Assembly (NCBI RefSeq): GCF_036287235.1
Contig: NZ_CP142850.1
Span: 584,001 to 648,000, forward strand
DNA from: Exiguobacterium sp. 9-2
Lineage (GTDB): Bacteria; Bacillota; Bacilli; Exiguobacteriales; Exiguobacteriaceae
Length of the DNA stretch: 64,000 nt
Reading direction: 5' to 3'
Shown here: positions 52,215-62,034 of the stretch, piece after piece
Position numbering within the stretch: position 1 is the first letter of the stretch
Layout: each line of letters starts with the position of its first letter
Translations under genes and position numbers: made by a program
The notes under the pieces: model-generated
Database searches by the model: none
What the model was told of the DNA's origin: nothing
Seen by the model: the letters and a program-made list of their open reading frames with translations, nothing else

Positions 52215-53774
52215 TTGACAACATTTCGTGAATTAAATCTTAGTGAGGCACTTATCAAAGGTGTCCTAAAAATGGGCTTTGAAGAAGCAACACCAATCCA
52301 AGCAGAAACAATTCCAGTCGGACTCAGCGGCGTTGACTTAATTGGTCAAGCACAAACAGGTACTGGTAAAACTGCAGCATTCGGTATCCCAACAATCGAG
52401 CGTCTTGACGCAAAATCACGCAACATCCAAGCGTTGATCCTTGCTCCGACACGTGAGCTTGCAATCCAAGTAGCTGAAGAATTGAACCGGATCGGTGAAG
52501 TAAAACGCGTTCATGCACTTCCTGTTTACGGCGGTCAGCAAATCGATCGTCAAATCCGTGCACTTCGCAAAAATCCACAAATCGTCGTTGCGACACCAGG
52601 ACGTTTGATGGACCACATGAACCGTAAGACGTTGAACCTCGATCACGTTCAAACGGTCATCCTTGACGAGGCAGATGAGATGTTGAACATGGGATTCGTC
52701 GAAGATATCGAGAAAATCCTCGGTGCACTTCCTGAAACACGTCAAACACTCTTGTTCTCAGCAACGATGCCACCACAAATTCGTAAAATCGCAGATCGTT
52801 TCATGACGACTCCGACGCACATCAAAGTCAAAGCAAAAGAAATGACAGTTGAAAACATCGACCAGTCATTCATCGAATTGAAAGAAAGCCAAAAATTCGA
52901 CGTTCTTTGCCGTTTGATCGACACAGATTCTCCAGAACTTTCAATCATCTTCGGTCGTACGAAAAAACGTGTTGACGAGATGACAGAAGGCTTGATCCAA
53001 CGCGGATACACAGCTGACGGTTTACATGGTGACTTAACACAAGCAAAACGTGACCAAGTCATCCGTCGTTTCAAAAAAGGAACGATCGATATCCTCGTAG
53101 CGACAGACGTTGCAGCACGTGGTCTTGACATCTCTGGTGTCACACACGTCTACAACTTCGACGTCCCACAAGATCCAGAAAGCTACGTTCACCGGATCGG
53201 TCGTACAGGTCGTGCTGGTAAAACAGGATCGGCTGTCACATTTGTTACACCACGTGAATTCGGTCAAATTAAAACAATCGAACGTGTCACGAACAAAAAA
53301 ATGTCACGTCGTCATGCACCAACACTTGATGAAATCTTAGAAGGCAACTTGAAGCTTGCTGCACAAGAACTCATTAAACGTGTTGAAGCAAAAGACTCAA
53401 AAGAATATACGACACTTGCACAAGAACTCTTAGAAGAGTACGAAGCAGTGGAACTTCTTTCAGCAGCACTTAAAGGATTGACGAAAGAGCCGGATGCAAC
53501 ACCAGTCCAAATCTCTTCAATCGAACCAATCCGCGTGAAACGTTTCGGTAGCAACGGTGGTGGAAACCGTCGTCCTTACGGAAACAAAGGTGGAAGTGGA
53601 AGCGGCAACCGCAGTGGCGGATACCGTGGAAACAACCCGCGTGGTGGCGATCGTCGTGAAGGTGGTCGTTCATCTTCTTCATCAGATCGTCGTGAAGGCG
53701 GTTATGCTGGACGTAGCAACCGTAGCGAAAGCGATCGTAACCGTGGTGGACGCAAACCACGTTTTGAAAAGTAA
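52215..53774 (+). CDS. cshA: DEAD-box RNA helicase CshA
   Basis: 519-aa RNA helicase of the degradosome and ribosome assembly. Motifs: [22 protein letters not shown], Ia PTRELAIQ, Ib [64 protein letters not shown]. The C terminus after residue 425 is a Gly/Arg/Ser/Asn-rich tail with repeated RREGG and GNRxGG units, typical of CshA, binding RNA. Start is TTG at 52215 with AAAGGAGAG ten bases away. Codon choice is strongly biased, as in highly expressed genes, more than in neighbours. Confidence 0.94.
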   Translation: MTTFRELNLSEALIKGVLKMGFEEATPIQAETIPVGLSGVDLIGQAQTGTGKTAAFGIPTIERLDAKSRNIQALILAPTRELAIQVAEELNRIGEVKRVHALPVYGGQQIDRQIRALRKNPQIVVATPGRLMDHMNRKTLNLDHVQTVILDEADEMLNMGFVEDIEKILGALPETRQTLLFSATMPPQIRKIADRFMTTPTHIKVKAKEMTVENIDQSFIELKESQKFDVLCRLIDTDSPELSIIFGRTKKRVDEMTEGLIQRGYTADGLHGDLTQAKRDQVIRRFKKGTIDILVATDVAARGLDISGVTHVYNFDVPQDPESYVHRIGRTGRAGKTGSAVTFVTPREFGQIKTIERVTNKKMSRRHAPTLDEILEGNLKLAAQELIKRVEAKDSKEYTTLAQELLEEYEAVELLSAALKGLTKEPDATPVQISSIEPIRVKRFGSNGGGNRRPYGNKGGSGSGNRSGGYRGNNPRGGDRREGGRSSSSSDRREGGYAGRSNRSESDRNRGGRKPRFEK

Positions 53775-53781
53775 ACGATTC

Positions 53782-53816
53782 GAACCGATTTGTCACAGAC
53801 AAGTCGGTTCTTTTTT
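53782..53816 (+). terminator. Terminator of cshA
   Basis: GAACCGATTTGTC, loop ACA, GACAAGTCGGTTC, T run (one G-U pair). Confidence 0.87.
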
Positions 53817-53880
53817 ATGATTTATCTAAGCGGTCATGATAAAATGAGCCATGAACGATAGGGAGAGGGCTGAATCATTC

Positions 53881-54147
53881 GTGTATACCATTTATGTAGC
53901 AGCATCCGTCTGTCTCGTTGCACTGATCGTCGCGACGAAAAAGATTTGTGAGCGGACGACAAAAGGACATTTTCGTTATATTCCGTTAGCGACCTTATTA
54001 TTTGGTGGCATCATCTTTCTTGTGCTGGCCATTGGTAAGGGCGGAGCTGTTGGGATTCAATACGGTGTCCTGAGTATCATCTACTTGACGGCGACATTCG
54101 GTGTGTATTTGTATATCGCAATGCGGAAAGATACGACGTTATCGTAA
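53881..54147 (+). CDS. Small membrane protein, unknown
   Basis: 88-aa protein with three membrane segments (TIYVAASVCLVALIVAT, YIPLATLLFGGIIFLVLAIG, YGVLSIIYLTATFGVYLYIA) and short charged loops. The GTG at 53881 is preferred, with GGGAGAGGG 12 bases before; a longer frame from ATG 53851 would start ahead of that site and put a charged stretch first. Not recognised. Closed by a terminator. Confidence 0.6.
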   Translation: MYTIYVAASVCLVALIVATKKICERTTKGHFRYIPLATLLFGGIIFLVLAIGKGGAVGIQYGVLSIIYLTATFGVYLYIAMRKDTTLS

Positions 54148-54151
54148 AACA

Positions 54152-54186
54152 GGGGGCTCTCTCGTTACAGAGAGGCTCCTTTTTTG
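54152..54186 (+). terminator. Terminator of the small membrane protein gene
   Basis: GGGGCTCTCT, loop CGTTAC, AGAGAGGCTCC and T run. Confidence 0.8.
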
Positions 54187-54220
54187 TTAAGATAGAACAA
54201 GAGTACAAGGGGGGAATAGA

Positions 54221-55411
54221 ATGGACGCATTAGATGTCATCGTTCATCCCGAAGAGATAGAGGCGTGGTTTCAACCGATCGTAGGCGCTGCCCCTTTTAA
54301 GGTGGAAGGGTATGAAATCCAGTCCCATTTTCGTGGAGAACCGTTAAAACCATTTTTTCAGGAAGATGATGTTCCGATCGAGTATCAGCTCGAAGTCATG
54401 GGACATGTCGTCCGTCAAGCATTCCAAAAAGTACCCTCCGATACACAAGCGTTCATCCTGATCCGTTGTCGTCCGGCTTGGTTGTTTGAGAACGGTGGGG
54501 AAGATTTCTTGCATGTTTTACGTACGGTCGACTCGTCGTTTCCAAAAGAACGGATGTATGTTACTTTGACGGATGTTCAAGTCGATGATTTTGATCGTCT
54601 GGGCCGGATCGTCGCGTACTATCAGAATTCTGGACTGAAGGTAGCGCTGGATCGCGCGGAAGCAACGAGTCTCGAACGCGTCTTTTCGATGTCGCCGGAT
54701 ATGTTGATCGTCGATCTATCTTCAATGATTGAGAAAAAGACCGTCTCAGCATCGTATCCGCATCTCTTACAGACGATGGAGCACCTTTGTGATCAGCTTG
54801 GAGCGCCACTTTTGTATAAAAACATCAGTCATCTTGGTCAACTTCGATATGCGTGGCAGCATGGTGGACGCTATTACATGGGGAATCTTTTAGGAGAGGC
54901 TGCGCCGGAATGGGTCATGACTTGTCCTGGAATGGAGGTCTTGATCCATGAAGTCCCGATGTTCTATAAATATGATCGGGAACAGATGAATCGCCTGTTC
55001 CAACTGGAGCAAGACTGGACAGTCCGATTTAATGAGTATTGTCAGTCCTTGAAGTCGGAGCAAGATCTCGATCAATGGCTGCTAATGCTCGCCCGGAAGA
55101 TGGAGCCGGAATTCATCCGGTTTTACATCACGGACGCGAATGGCTTCCAACAGTCTTCGAATGTCAGTAAAAAGAGTGGCGAGTGGAAACTGTATTCCTT
55201 CTACAAGGGATACAACTGGAGTTTTCGTCCTTACTTTATCCGGACGACGGTAGCAATGGAGAGACGGCATAGCGGATATCTGTCGGAACGGTACGTCGAC
55301 TTCAGCTCGAGTGAACAAACGCGGACGTTTAGTATGCCGCTCAGCAATGGCATGTTCTTATTTGCGGATATCTCCGCAGATTATCTATATCAAGAACGAT
55401 TGAGTGAATGA
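54221..55411 (+). CDS. YkuI-like protein with degenerate EAL domain
   Basis: 396-aa cytoplasmic protein. Residues 1-250 align in outline with EAL (c-di-GMP phosphodiesterase) domains, starting EAWFQPIVG, but catalytic motifs are lost: the EAL position reads YEIQSHF, the metal-binding Asn and DDFG blocks are missing (ALDRAEATSL in place), while a trace of the end motif (YMGNLLGEA) remains. Residues 255-390 resemble the YkuI C-terminal PAS-like domain. It probably binds c-di-GMP or a partner without cleaving it. AAGGGGGG precedes the ATG. map begins 13 bases after its stop. Confidence 0.75.
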   Translation: MDALDVIVHPEEIEAWFQPIVGAAPFKVEGYEIQSHFRGEPLKPFFQEDDVPIEYQLEVMGHVVRQAFQKVPSDTQAFILIRCRPAWLFENGGEDFLHVLRTVDSSFPKERMYVTLTDVQVDDFDRLGRIVAYYQNSGLKVALDRAEATSLERVFSMSPDMLIVDLSSMIEKKTVSASYPHLLQTMEHLCDQLGAPLLYKNISHLGQLRYAWQHGGRYYMGNLLGEAAPEWVMTCPGMEVLIHEVPMFYKYDREQMNRLFQLEQDWTVRFNEYCQSLKSEQDLDQWLLMLARKMEPEFIRFYITDANGFQQSSNVSKKSGEWKLYSFYKGYNWSFRPYFIRTTVAMERRHSGYLSERYVDFSSSEQTRTFSMPLSNGMFLFADISADYLYQERLSE

Positions 55412-55424
55412 GGAGGAAATGAAA

Positions 55425-56186
55425 GTGTTAGATTATGATTATGAAGCATTACGAGAAATTGGACGCATCGTCGCGATGGCGCGCGACGAGATGGCGGATG
55501 CCGTCAAACCAGGAATCACGACAAAGGAACTTGATGACATCGGAGCACGTATTCTGAAGGAGCAGGGAGCAGAATCTGCCCCGATCGTCATGTATGATTT
55601 TCCGGGAGCGACATGTATCAGTGTCAACGATATCGCAGCACACGGTATTCCGGGTAAATATGTCATTCAAGAAGGCGATATTGTTAATGTCGATGTCTCA
55701 GCTGTGAAGAATGGCTACTATTCGGATACGGGGAAAACAGTCATCGCAGGAGAAGCAAAACGTCCGGAAGATGTCCGACTCGTTGAAGTATCATTGACGG
55801 CGCTTGAAAAAGGACTCGAGAAGGTCAAAGCCGGAACGAAGGTCAATCAGATCGGAAAAGCGATCTATGCTGAAACGCGTAAGAGTGGTTTCACCGTCAT
55901 CCGTAACTTAGCGGGGCATGGTCTCGGGAAGACACTTCATGGTGAGCCGGAATCCATCTCGAACTACTTCAATCGTGAAGAAAACGATCTGCTGAAGGAA
56001 GGGCAAGTCATTGCTGTCGAGACGTTCATTTCAACAGGAGACGAGTTCTGTATCGAAGATGAGCGGGATGGCTGGACGTTATACACACCAAATCGGAGCC
56101 TTGTCTCACAGTTTGAGCACACTGTCGTCGTCTTAAAGGACGGGTATGAGATTTTGACGAAAGTCGAAGGCAAAGAATCGTTCTAA
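55425..56186 (+). CDS. map: Methionine aminopeptidase type I
   Basis: 253-aa metalloprotease removing N-terminal methionine from new proteins. Metal ligands in order: Asp in VNVDVSAVKNGYYSDTG (two Asp), His in NLAGHGLGKTLHGEP, Glu in VIAVETFIS and Glu in FEHTVVV; HGIPG near residue 77 is the substrate His region. GTG at 55425 fits GAGGAGG at eight to nine bases; ATG at 55419 is too close to it. It is the shorter form without N-terminal zinc or SH3 part and not in a ribosomal protein operon, so it is probably the second (MapB/YflG-like) copy. Confidence 0.92.
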   Translation: MLDYDYEALREIGRIVAMARDEMADAVKPGITTKELDDIGARILKEQGAESAPIVMYDFPGATCISVNDIAAHGIPGKYVIQEGDIVNVDVSAVKNGYYSDTGKTVIAGEAKRPEDVRLVEVSLTALEKGLEKVKAGTKVNQIGKAIYAETRKSGFTVIRNLAGHGLGKTLHGEPESISNYFNREENDLLKEGQVIAVETFISTGDEFCIEDERDGWTLYTPNRSLVSQFEHTVVVLKDGYEILTKVEGKESF

Positions 56187-56208
56187 AAAAGTTCGCATAA
56201 TAAAACAC

Positions 56209-56246
56209 AAAAAGAGGCAATGGAAGTCAATCCATTGCCTCTTTTT
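56209..56246. terminator. Bidirectional terminator between map and menC
   Basis: AAAAAGAGGCAATGGA, 6-base loop, TCCATTGCCTCTTTTT: 16-bp perfect stem. Confidence 0.9.
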
Positions 56247-56262
56247 CGTCGTGGTGTTCTTG

Positions 56263-57333
56263 TTACAAAGAGATCCGGGAGGTTGCCAATTTGTTTAATT
56301 GGGACTCGGATACGGCTGGAGCAAAATAGCGAATGTGTCCGTGTTCGACATGATACGGGGTCTCGAGCAAATCTTCTTTAAAATAATCCGCAGTACTTGC
56401 CATATCGATCGGATAAGCGAGCCCTGGAAGTGTCGCGAAAGCAAGGGTCTGACGACGTCCGATGCCGCTCTCGAACATCCCTCCGAGCCAGTAGGGCGCT
56501 TTTGTTCGAAGGGACAAAGCGTTCGTCAGCCCACCGACACGTGCCGGTTTGATGTTCAGAATCTGACCAGCGTGAAGCGTCTTCATCAAATCGGCATCCG
56601 CTGGAGCGACGATGGATTCATCTAGACAAATCGGTGTCTGCAAGAGTTTAGCGAGACGTTGATGTCCGGACCAATCCGACGCTACGAGCGGTTGTTCCAT
56701 CATAACGAGACCGAATGAATCCCAATGCTGTAATAAAGGAAAGTCTGCTTCTGTGAAGCTGCCGTTAGCGTCAAACATCAAGGGCGCATCAGGGAAAGCG
56801 GCACGTACTTGCTCAAGAACGACGGTATCCGTCGGAGCGAGCTTCAGTTTGATCCGTCCATATCCGGAGGCGATCGCTTGTCCGACGGCTTCGACGGTCT
56901 GCGCTGCAGAAGCCCGTCCGAGTGCTTTCCCGCAAGGTACGAGGGATGATTCATCACCTCCGAGATACGTAGCGAGCGATTGTCCGGCAGCTGCTGCGAA
57001 TAATTCATAAATTGCTCCTTCAAACATCGCTTTTGCCATCGGATTGCCTTGCACGATGCGGAAGCGGTGCGTGACATCTGCTGGATGATGGAGCGGTTGG
57101 TCAAGTAACTGGTACAGCAGTGAAGCGATTCCTTGCAGAGAATGTTGTGTTTCGGACGTATACCACGGTGTATCAAACGCGACTCCTTCCCCGTAACCCA
57201 TTCGTCCTTCCGAATCGGTCAGGCGCAAAATCGTCGTCCTGCGTATCGTTAACGTCGAGAGTGCTGTTTGCATCGGACGACGAAAGACGAGCGGTACATC
57301 GAACAATTCGGCAGACCGGAGGGTGATGCTCAT
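56263..57333 (-). CDS. menC: o-Succinylbenzoate synthase
   Basis: 356-aa enolase-superfamily enzyme dehydrating SHCHC to o-succinylbenzoate in menaquinone synthesis. Seen: catalytic KxK in YGRIKLKLAP, metal ligands in LMFDANGSF, EQPL and CLDESI, and the second catalytic Lys in NIKPARVGG. The sequence is of the N-acylamino acid racemase/OSBS group common in Bacilli; the men context settles the role. ATGA overlap with menE. Confidence 0.93.
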   Translation of the reverse strand: MSITLRSAELFDVPLVFRRPMQTALSTLTIRRTTILRLTDSEGRMGYGEGVAFDTPWYTSETQHSLQGIASLLYQLLDQPLHHPADVTHRFRIVQGNPMAKAMFEGAIYELFAAAAGQSLATYLGGDESSLVPCGKALGRASAAQTVEAVGQAIASGYGRIKLKLAPTDTVVLEQVRAAFPDAPLMFDANGSFTEADFPLLQHWDSFGLVMMEQPLVASDWSGHQRLAKLLQTPICLDESIVAPADADLMKTLHAGQILNIKPARVGGLTNALSLRTKAPYWLGGMFESGIGRRQTLAFATLPGLAYPIDMASTADYFKEDLLETPYHVEHGHIRYFAPAVSESQLNKLATSRISL

Positions 57334-58703
57334 AATGACTCCTTCAGTTGTTTCCGCAATAGTTTACCGTTCGCATTGCGTGGCAAAACGCTATGATAGA
57401 TGTAATCAACCGGACATTTATATTTGGCGAGCAATTGACTGATTTCCGTTCGGATGATGGCTTCATCGAGTGAACTAACGATGAAGGCAACCGGAACTTG
57501 TCCCCATTTAGCATCAAATCGTCCGACGACACCTGCTTCTTGAATCCCATCGATCGAGAGAAGTGCTGATTCGACCTCAGCCGGGTAAATATTTTCCCCA
57601 CCTGAGATGATGAGATCACTTCGACGATCGAGGACATATAGGTATCCATCGGCGTCCAAACGTCCTAAGTCACCAGTCTTGAAAAAACCGTCTGCTGTAA
57701 AGGCGTCTGCCGTTTTCTCTTCATCATGAAAATAGCCTTTCATGATTGTCGGTCCTTTGACTTCGATTTCTTGGTGGCGCGTGATGCGGATTTGCGTCGG
57801 ATAAATGGCTTGTCCAGCTGATCCGATTTTTCGTAAGGCATCCTCAGGCAGAAGAGTCGCGATTTGAGAAGCTGTTTCCGTCATCCCATATGTCTGCATG
57901 ACAGGAATATTGCGGTCGAGTGCACGCGTCAGAATCGGTAATGGAACAGGACCACCCCCTGTCAGTACGACGCGAAGCGCGTGACGACGTAGTCCGGCGT
58001 CGAGCAACCGATCAAGCATGACTGAGACGAGTGAGACATGTGTAATTTTTTCCGTCGTAATCCAGTGTAAGGCGCGTTCTGGTGAAAAATGTGGCTCGAG
58101 AATGATCGGTACTCCATAGATGACCGCTCGATAGACGACGGCTAACCCACTCATATGAAACAGTGGTGTGACAATCAAAAAACGATCCTCTGGCAGTGAT
58201 CCGATATGACGAGCGGCATTCGTCGCACTCGAGAAATGATTCAACATCGTTTGTTCCACAGCTTTCGGATGTCCGGTCGTACCACTCGTAAAGAGCATTG
58301 ATTGGACGTATTGTTTAGGCATATGGCGTATTAACAGATCGGGCACTTCTTTTTCATAAGAAAAAGCTCGACACGGAATCGCTGTATCGAGTATCCGGTC
58401 TGTTACGACGAGCCGCACATCTGCCTGTTTGAATTGGCGCAGCACTTCCGTTTGCGTTAGTCGAGTGTTGATCGGGACGACGGTTAATTCAAGCAATTGA
58501 GCAGCGTGAAGAGCGACGATATACTGTGCACTGGATGGACCGTAAAGAGCAATCCGGTCTCCGCGTGTCACGATCGTCGCCCACGTACTCGCCAAACGAT
58601 GCGCGCGTGCATATAGTTCAGACCACGTCCAACGCTCCGTTTCCGTAATGAGCGCGATGTCATCCGGTTGCTCTTTTGCCCGTGTATAGATCCAAGGATA
58701 CAA
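57330..58703 (-). CDS. menE: o-Succinylbenzoate-CoA ligase
   Basis: 457-aa adenylate-forming ligase making OSB-CoA. Motifs: phosphate loop MLFTSGTTGHPKAV, QTYGMTETAS, GDLGRLDADGYLYVLDR and the final Lys in NANGKLLRK. I start it at TTG 58703 (LYPWIYTRAKEQPDD) because AAAGGAAG lies nine bases upstream; the longer frame to 58775 runs through the terminator behind menB and is rejected. It is separated from menB by that terminator, so menE-menC has reduced or separate expression. Confidence 0.92.
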   Translation of the reverse strand: MYPWIYTRAKEQPDDIALITETERWTWSELYARAHRLASTWATIVTRGDRIALYGPSSAQYIVALHAAQLLELTVVPINTRLTQTEVLRQFKQADVRLVVTDRILDTAIPCRAFSYEKEVPDLLIRHMPKQYVQSMLFTSGTTGHPKAVEQTMLNHFSSATNAARHIGSLPEDRFLIVTPLFHMSGLAVVYRAVIYGVPIILEPHFSPERALHWITTEKITHVSLVSVMLDRLLDAGLRRHALRVVLTGGGPVPLPILTRALDRNIPVMQTYGMTETASQIATLLPEDALRKIGSAGQAIYPTQIRITRHQEIEVKGPTIMKGYFHDEEKTADAFTADGFFKTGDLGRLDADGYLYVLDRRSDLIISGGENIYPAEVESALLSIDGIQEAGVVGRFDAKWGQVPVAFIVSSLDEAIIRTEISQLLAKYKCPVDYIYHSVLPRNANGKLLRKQLKESL

Positions 58704-58733
58704 AATAGTCACTTCCTTTTTGATGAATATACG

Positions 58734-58772
58734 AAAAAGGTTCAATGTCATAAGACGATTGAACCTTTTTTT
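58734..58772 (-). terminator. Terminator between menB and menE
   Basis: AAAAAGGTTCAAT, loop with a small GTC/GAC stem, ATTGAACCTTTTT on the minus strand, right after the menB stop. Confidence 0.78.
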
Positions 58773-58774
58773 CA

Positions 58775-59599
58775 TTATGGGAAACGCGGAAACTGTCCGA
58801 AGTCAGGATTGCGTTTTTCTTTGAACGCATCGCGTCCTTCTTTTGCTTCGTCAGTCGTGTAGTACAGTAATGTTGCATCTCCTGCGAGTTGCTGAATCCC
58901 TGCGAGACCATCTGAATCGGCGTTGAATGCCGCTTTGAGGAAACGAAGAGCCGTTGGTGAATGTTGAAGAATTTCAGCACACCATTGAATCGTTTCTTGC
59001 TCGAGATCCGCGAGTGGAACGACCGTGTTGACGAGTCCCATATCAAGTGCTTGCTGTGCGTCATATTGACGGCAGAGGTACCAGATTTCACGCGCTTTCT
59101 TGTGTCCAACGACGCGCGCGAGGTAACCAGAGCCATAACCAGCATCGAATGAACCGACTTTTGGACCTGTTTGTCCGAAGCGGGCGTTGTCTGCAGCGAT
59201 CGTCAAGTCACACACGAGGTGAAGGACGTGCCCGCCACCAATCGCATAACCTGCGACCATAGCGATGACTGGTTTCGGGATGACACGAATCAAACGTTGA
59301 AGATCAAGGACGTTTAAACGTGGGATTTCATCGTCGCCGACATATCCACCATGTCCGCGTACCTTTTGGTCTCCACCAGAGCAGAATGCGAGATCACCTT
59401 CACCTGTTAAGATGATGACGCCGACGTTTTGATCGTCACGTGCACGTGAAAATGCGTCGATGAGTTCATGGACCGTGTGTGGTCGGAACGCATTGCGAAC
59501 TTCTGGACGATTGATCGTGATTTTTGCGATCCCGTTCCATTGTTCATATTTGATGTCTTCATAGCTACGGGCTGATACCCATTCCGGAGCGTATTTCAT
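58775..59599 (-). CDS. menB: 1,4-Dihydroxy-2-naphthoyl-CoA synthase
   Basis: 274-aa crotonase-fold enzyme closing the second naphthoquinone ring. Family blocks: [17 protein letters not shown], oxyanion glycines in [49 protein letters not shown]-region (residues about 120-168, with the active Asp and Tyr), and the C-terminal [13 protein letters not shown] typical of MenB. GGGGGAA precedes the ATG. Fourth gene of menF-D-H-B. Confidence 0.97.
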   Translation of the reverse strand: MKYAPEWVSARSYEDIKYEQWNGIAKITINRPEVRNAFRPHTVHELIDAFSRARDDQNVGVIILTGEGDLAFCSGGDQKVRGHGGYVGDDEIPRLNVLDLQRLIRVIPKPVIAMVAGYAIGGGHVLHLVCDLTIAADNARFGQTGPKVGSFDAGYGSGYLARVVGHKKAREIWYLCRQYDAQQALDMGLVNTVVPLADLEQETIQWCAEILQHSPTALRFLKAAFNADSDGLAGIQQLAGDATLLYYTTDEAKEGRDAFKEKRNPDFGQFPRFP

Positions 59600-59617
59600 T
59601 TGAATTCCCCCAATATG

Positions 59618-60394
59618 TTAGTGATGAATAAGTAGATTCTTTACCATTGTAACAAACTTTTGCGGTTGGTCGATATGTGGGGCATGCGAAGCATGCAAAA
59701 TCACGTGAATTTTTTCAGGTGATGCCGCTCGTAAGGCGATGGCGCGGAATTTTTCATCCTCTTCCCCGACGATCCAATCAATCTCTTTCGGAAGGCATGA
59801 CCAAAGAGAGGGCATGCTTCCTGTACCTTGTGCTCGAAGCGAAGCACTCAGACCTTCAACCGTTTGAGACATACGCTCCTGACGCAGTCGCGTGCGTTGT
59901 TGTTCTTTGAGAAGCGCTTGAGGTTTAAATAATCCAAGTGTCTCCCAATGATCAATGAAAGCTTCGAGTCCATCCTTTTCGAGTCGCTCCGCTAACATAC
60001 GATCGGATGCACGACGTACTTTTCGCTCCACTGCCGTCTTGATACCTGGTGTTGTACTAACAGCGATTGTTCGAGCGATTTGCTCAGAGACGACACTCAA
60101 CATTAAGGCGATTCGTCCGCCCATCGAATAACCGAGGACAATCCATGGCTCGGATCGTGTAGCGAGCAGCGCCTCAAGATCCTTGACTTGTTGTGTCAAA
60201 CGCATTCGTTGATTAGACGCTGGTATCGTTTCTCCATGTCCTATCAAATCGAGGCGGTAGACGGTGAAGTGAGTCGATAAATGCTCACTTAGCATGTCCC
60301 ACGTCGAGAGGGAGCCTGTAAAACCGTGGAGTAATAAGAGCGGTGGACCAGCTCCCTCGATTTTCACATGATAGGGATGACCGCGTAAAATCAT
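59618..60394 (-). CDS. menH: SHCHC synthase, MenH
   Basis: 258-aa alpha/beta hydrolase removing pyruvate from SEPHCHC. Seen: LLLHGFTGSLSTWD oxyanion region, nucleophile LGYSMGGRIAL, Asp in WIVGEEDEKF and His in HASHAPHIDQP. Start at 60394 with ATGA overlap to menD; the open frame extends further but without family similarity. Position in the men operon separates it from generic hydrolases. Confidence 0.92.
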   Translation of the reverse strand: MILRGHPYHVKIEGAGPPLLLLHGFTGSLSTWDMLSEHLSTHFTVYRLDLIGHGETIPASNQRMRLTQQVKDLEALLATRSEPWIVLGYSMGGRIALMLSVVSEQIARTIAVSTTPGIKTAVERKVRRASDRMLAERLEKDGLEAFIDHWETLGLFKPQALLKEQQRTRLRQERMSQTVEGLSASLRAQGTGSMPSLWSCLPKEIDWIVGEEDEKFRAIALRAASPEKIHVILHASHAPHIDQPQKFVTMVKNLLIHH

Positions 60395-62034
60395 CGGAAT
60401 ACCTCGGCTAACGCTTGATTCGTCACGTCCCAAATCGAACGATGCATCTGTACGTTTTCGATTCGTGTTGTCTTGACTTCAAGTATCCGAGTGACATTCG
60501 TCTCTTCCGCAAGTGCTTGACGTAACGCAGCAATCGAATCAATCGCCTGATAGGTCACACCGTAGCCGGAGGCGAGGGAGGCGAAGTCGAGATGCTGCGG
60601 TGTACCGAATAGTGGCTCGAACACCGCTTGCTCGAGTTGCTGTTGCGGTAAGAAGCTAAAGATGCCGCCACCCGCATTGTTGACGAGAATGATCGTTAAC
60701 GGAAGCGTGTGCGCTGTCATCAGCCCGTTGATATCATGAATGAATGCCAGGTCACCAACGAGTAAATAGCGGTGTTTGGCATCAAACGTTGCCCCGAGAG
60801 CACTCGAGAGGATGCCGTCAATCCCATTTGCTCCACGGTTCGCGAGTAGACGAAGGGGTGTTCCTGTAGGCAAGAACGTATCAATATCTCGGATTGGCAT
60901 ACTGTTCGAAACGAATAGGCTTCCTTCTTGTAACGTCGTTAACGCGCGGACGACGTTATACTCCGTCATCTCCTCTTGATCGATCGTCGTAAAGGCATCG
61001 GTGACGCGTCGCTCTGCCTGTTGTAACAGATTGAGGTACGTAGGGTCATGCGGAACGGGCTCATGATGTTCGAGTTGTCGCGCGTGACCAATCACGAAAT
61101 CCGAATGGAGTTGGGGATCGCGCCAATTCCCTGGATGACCAACGACTGTCGTCGGAATATCCCGAGACCAAAGCAGATAAGGTTTTGACGTCGGCATGGC
61201 GCCGAAACGAATGATTCGATCCGGTCGGACGTGCTGAGCGGTGGCCGGATGTTTTAGCCATGTATCGTAGTAGGCAAAGACGTGATCATCATGCGATTGC
61301 CGCCCTTGACTGAGTGGATCTGCTAAGACCGGAATCCCTGCTTGTTTTGCATACGAGATGACAATCTGACTGTCCGCGGCAGCAAGTTGTGGTCCAAGTA
61401 CAAAAAGAAGGCGCTCTTTCTGAAGCACGATCGCTAAGGCGTTATTTACTCCCGATGTCGGTTCAGGTAAAACGCCGACAGGACGACCTGTTCGTAAAAG
61501 ATCGAGTTCAGGCACGAGTGGTTCACGTAATGGAACGTTGATTTGAACTGGTCCCGCCGGTTCCGTCAGGGAGAGCAGGGTTGCACGTTGTGCGACATGA
61601 GCGACGTAAGGAAGACTCGCTTCTTCCGCTAAGGGAAGATCAAATGCATGACGAACCTGCTTGCCGTATAGTCCGACCTGATCGATGGCTTGAGGTGCCC
61701 CGACATTACGTAATTCATGAGGTCGATCGGCAGTCAAAACGATCAATGGAAGTTCAAAAATATTAGCTTCGGTTACTGCTGAATAATAGTTCGTCGCAGC
61801 GGTACCGCTTGTACAAATTAGCGCAACGGGACGAACACGCTCTTCCGTCCGTGTTAAACCTAAAGCAAAAAAACTAGCCGACCGTTCGTCAACCAGGACG
61901 TGGGTACGGCTAGACGGATGCAGAAAAGCTGCAATAGCAAGTGGTGTCGAGCGGGAACCGGGACTGATGACGAAGTCCCGGACACCAGACGCAACGAGCG
62001 TATCAATTAACGTGTGCATCCACTTAGTCAACAT
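60391..62034 (-). CDS. menD: SEPHCHC synthase, MenD
   Basis: 547-aa thiamine diphosphate enzyme joining 2-oxoglutarate to isochorismate. N-terminal FVISPGSRSTPLAIAAF and VDERSASFFALGLTR (catalytic Glu), CTSGTAATNYYSAV, and the ThDP/Mg motif GDLAFIHDINGL ending in NNAGGGIF. The start at 62034 has AAAAGGA nine bases upstream and overlaps the menF end by 11 bases; the longer frame adds nine residues without support. Confidence 0.96.
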   Translation of the reverse strand: MLTKWMHTLIDTLVASGVRDFVISPGSRSTPLAIAAFLHPSSRTHVLVDERSASFFALGLTRTEERVRPVALICTSGTAATNYYSAVTEANIFELPLIVLTADRPHELRNVGAPQAIDQVGLYGKQVRHAFDLPLAEEASLPYVAHVAQRATLLSLTEPAGPVQINVPLREPLVPELDLLRTGRPVGVLPEPTSGVNNALAIVLQKERLLFVLGPQLAAADSQIVISYAKQAGIPVLADPLSQGRQSHDDHVFAYYDTWLKHPATAQHVRPDRIIRFGAMPTSKPYLLWSRDIPTTVVGHPGNWRDPQLHSDFVIGHARQLEHHEPVPHDPTYLNLLQQAERRVTDAFTTIDQEEMTEYNVVRALTTLQEGSLFVSNSMPIRDIDTFLPTGTPLRLLANRGANGIDGILSSALGATFDAKHRYLLVGDLAFIHDINGLMTAHTLPLTIILVNNAGGGIFSFLPQQQLEQAVFEPLFGTPQHLDFASLASGYGVTYQAIDSIAALRQALAEETNVTRILEVKTTRIENVQMHRSIWDVTNQALAEVFR

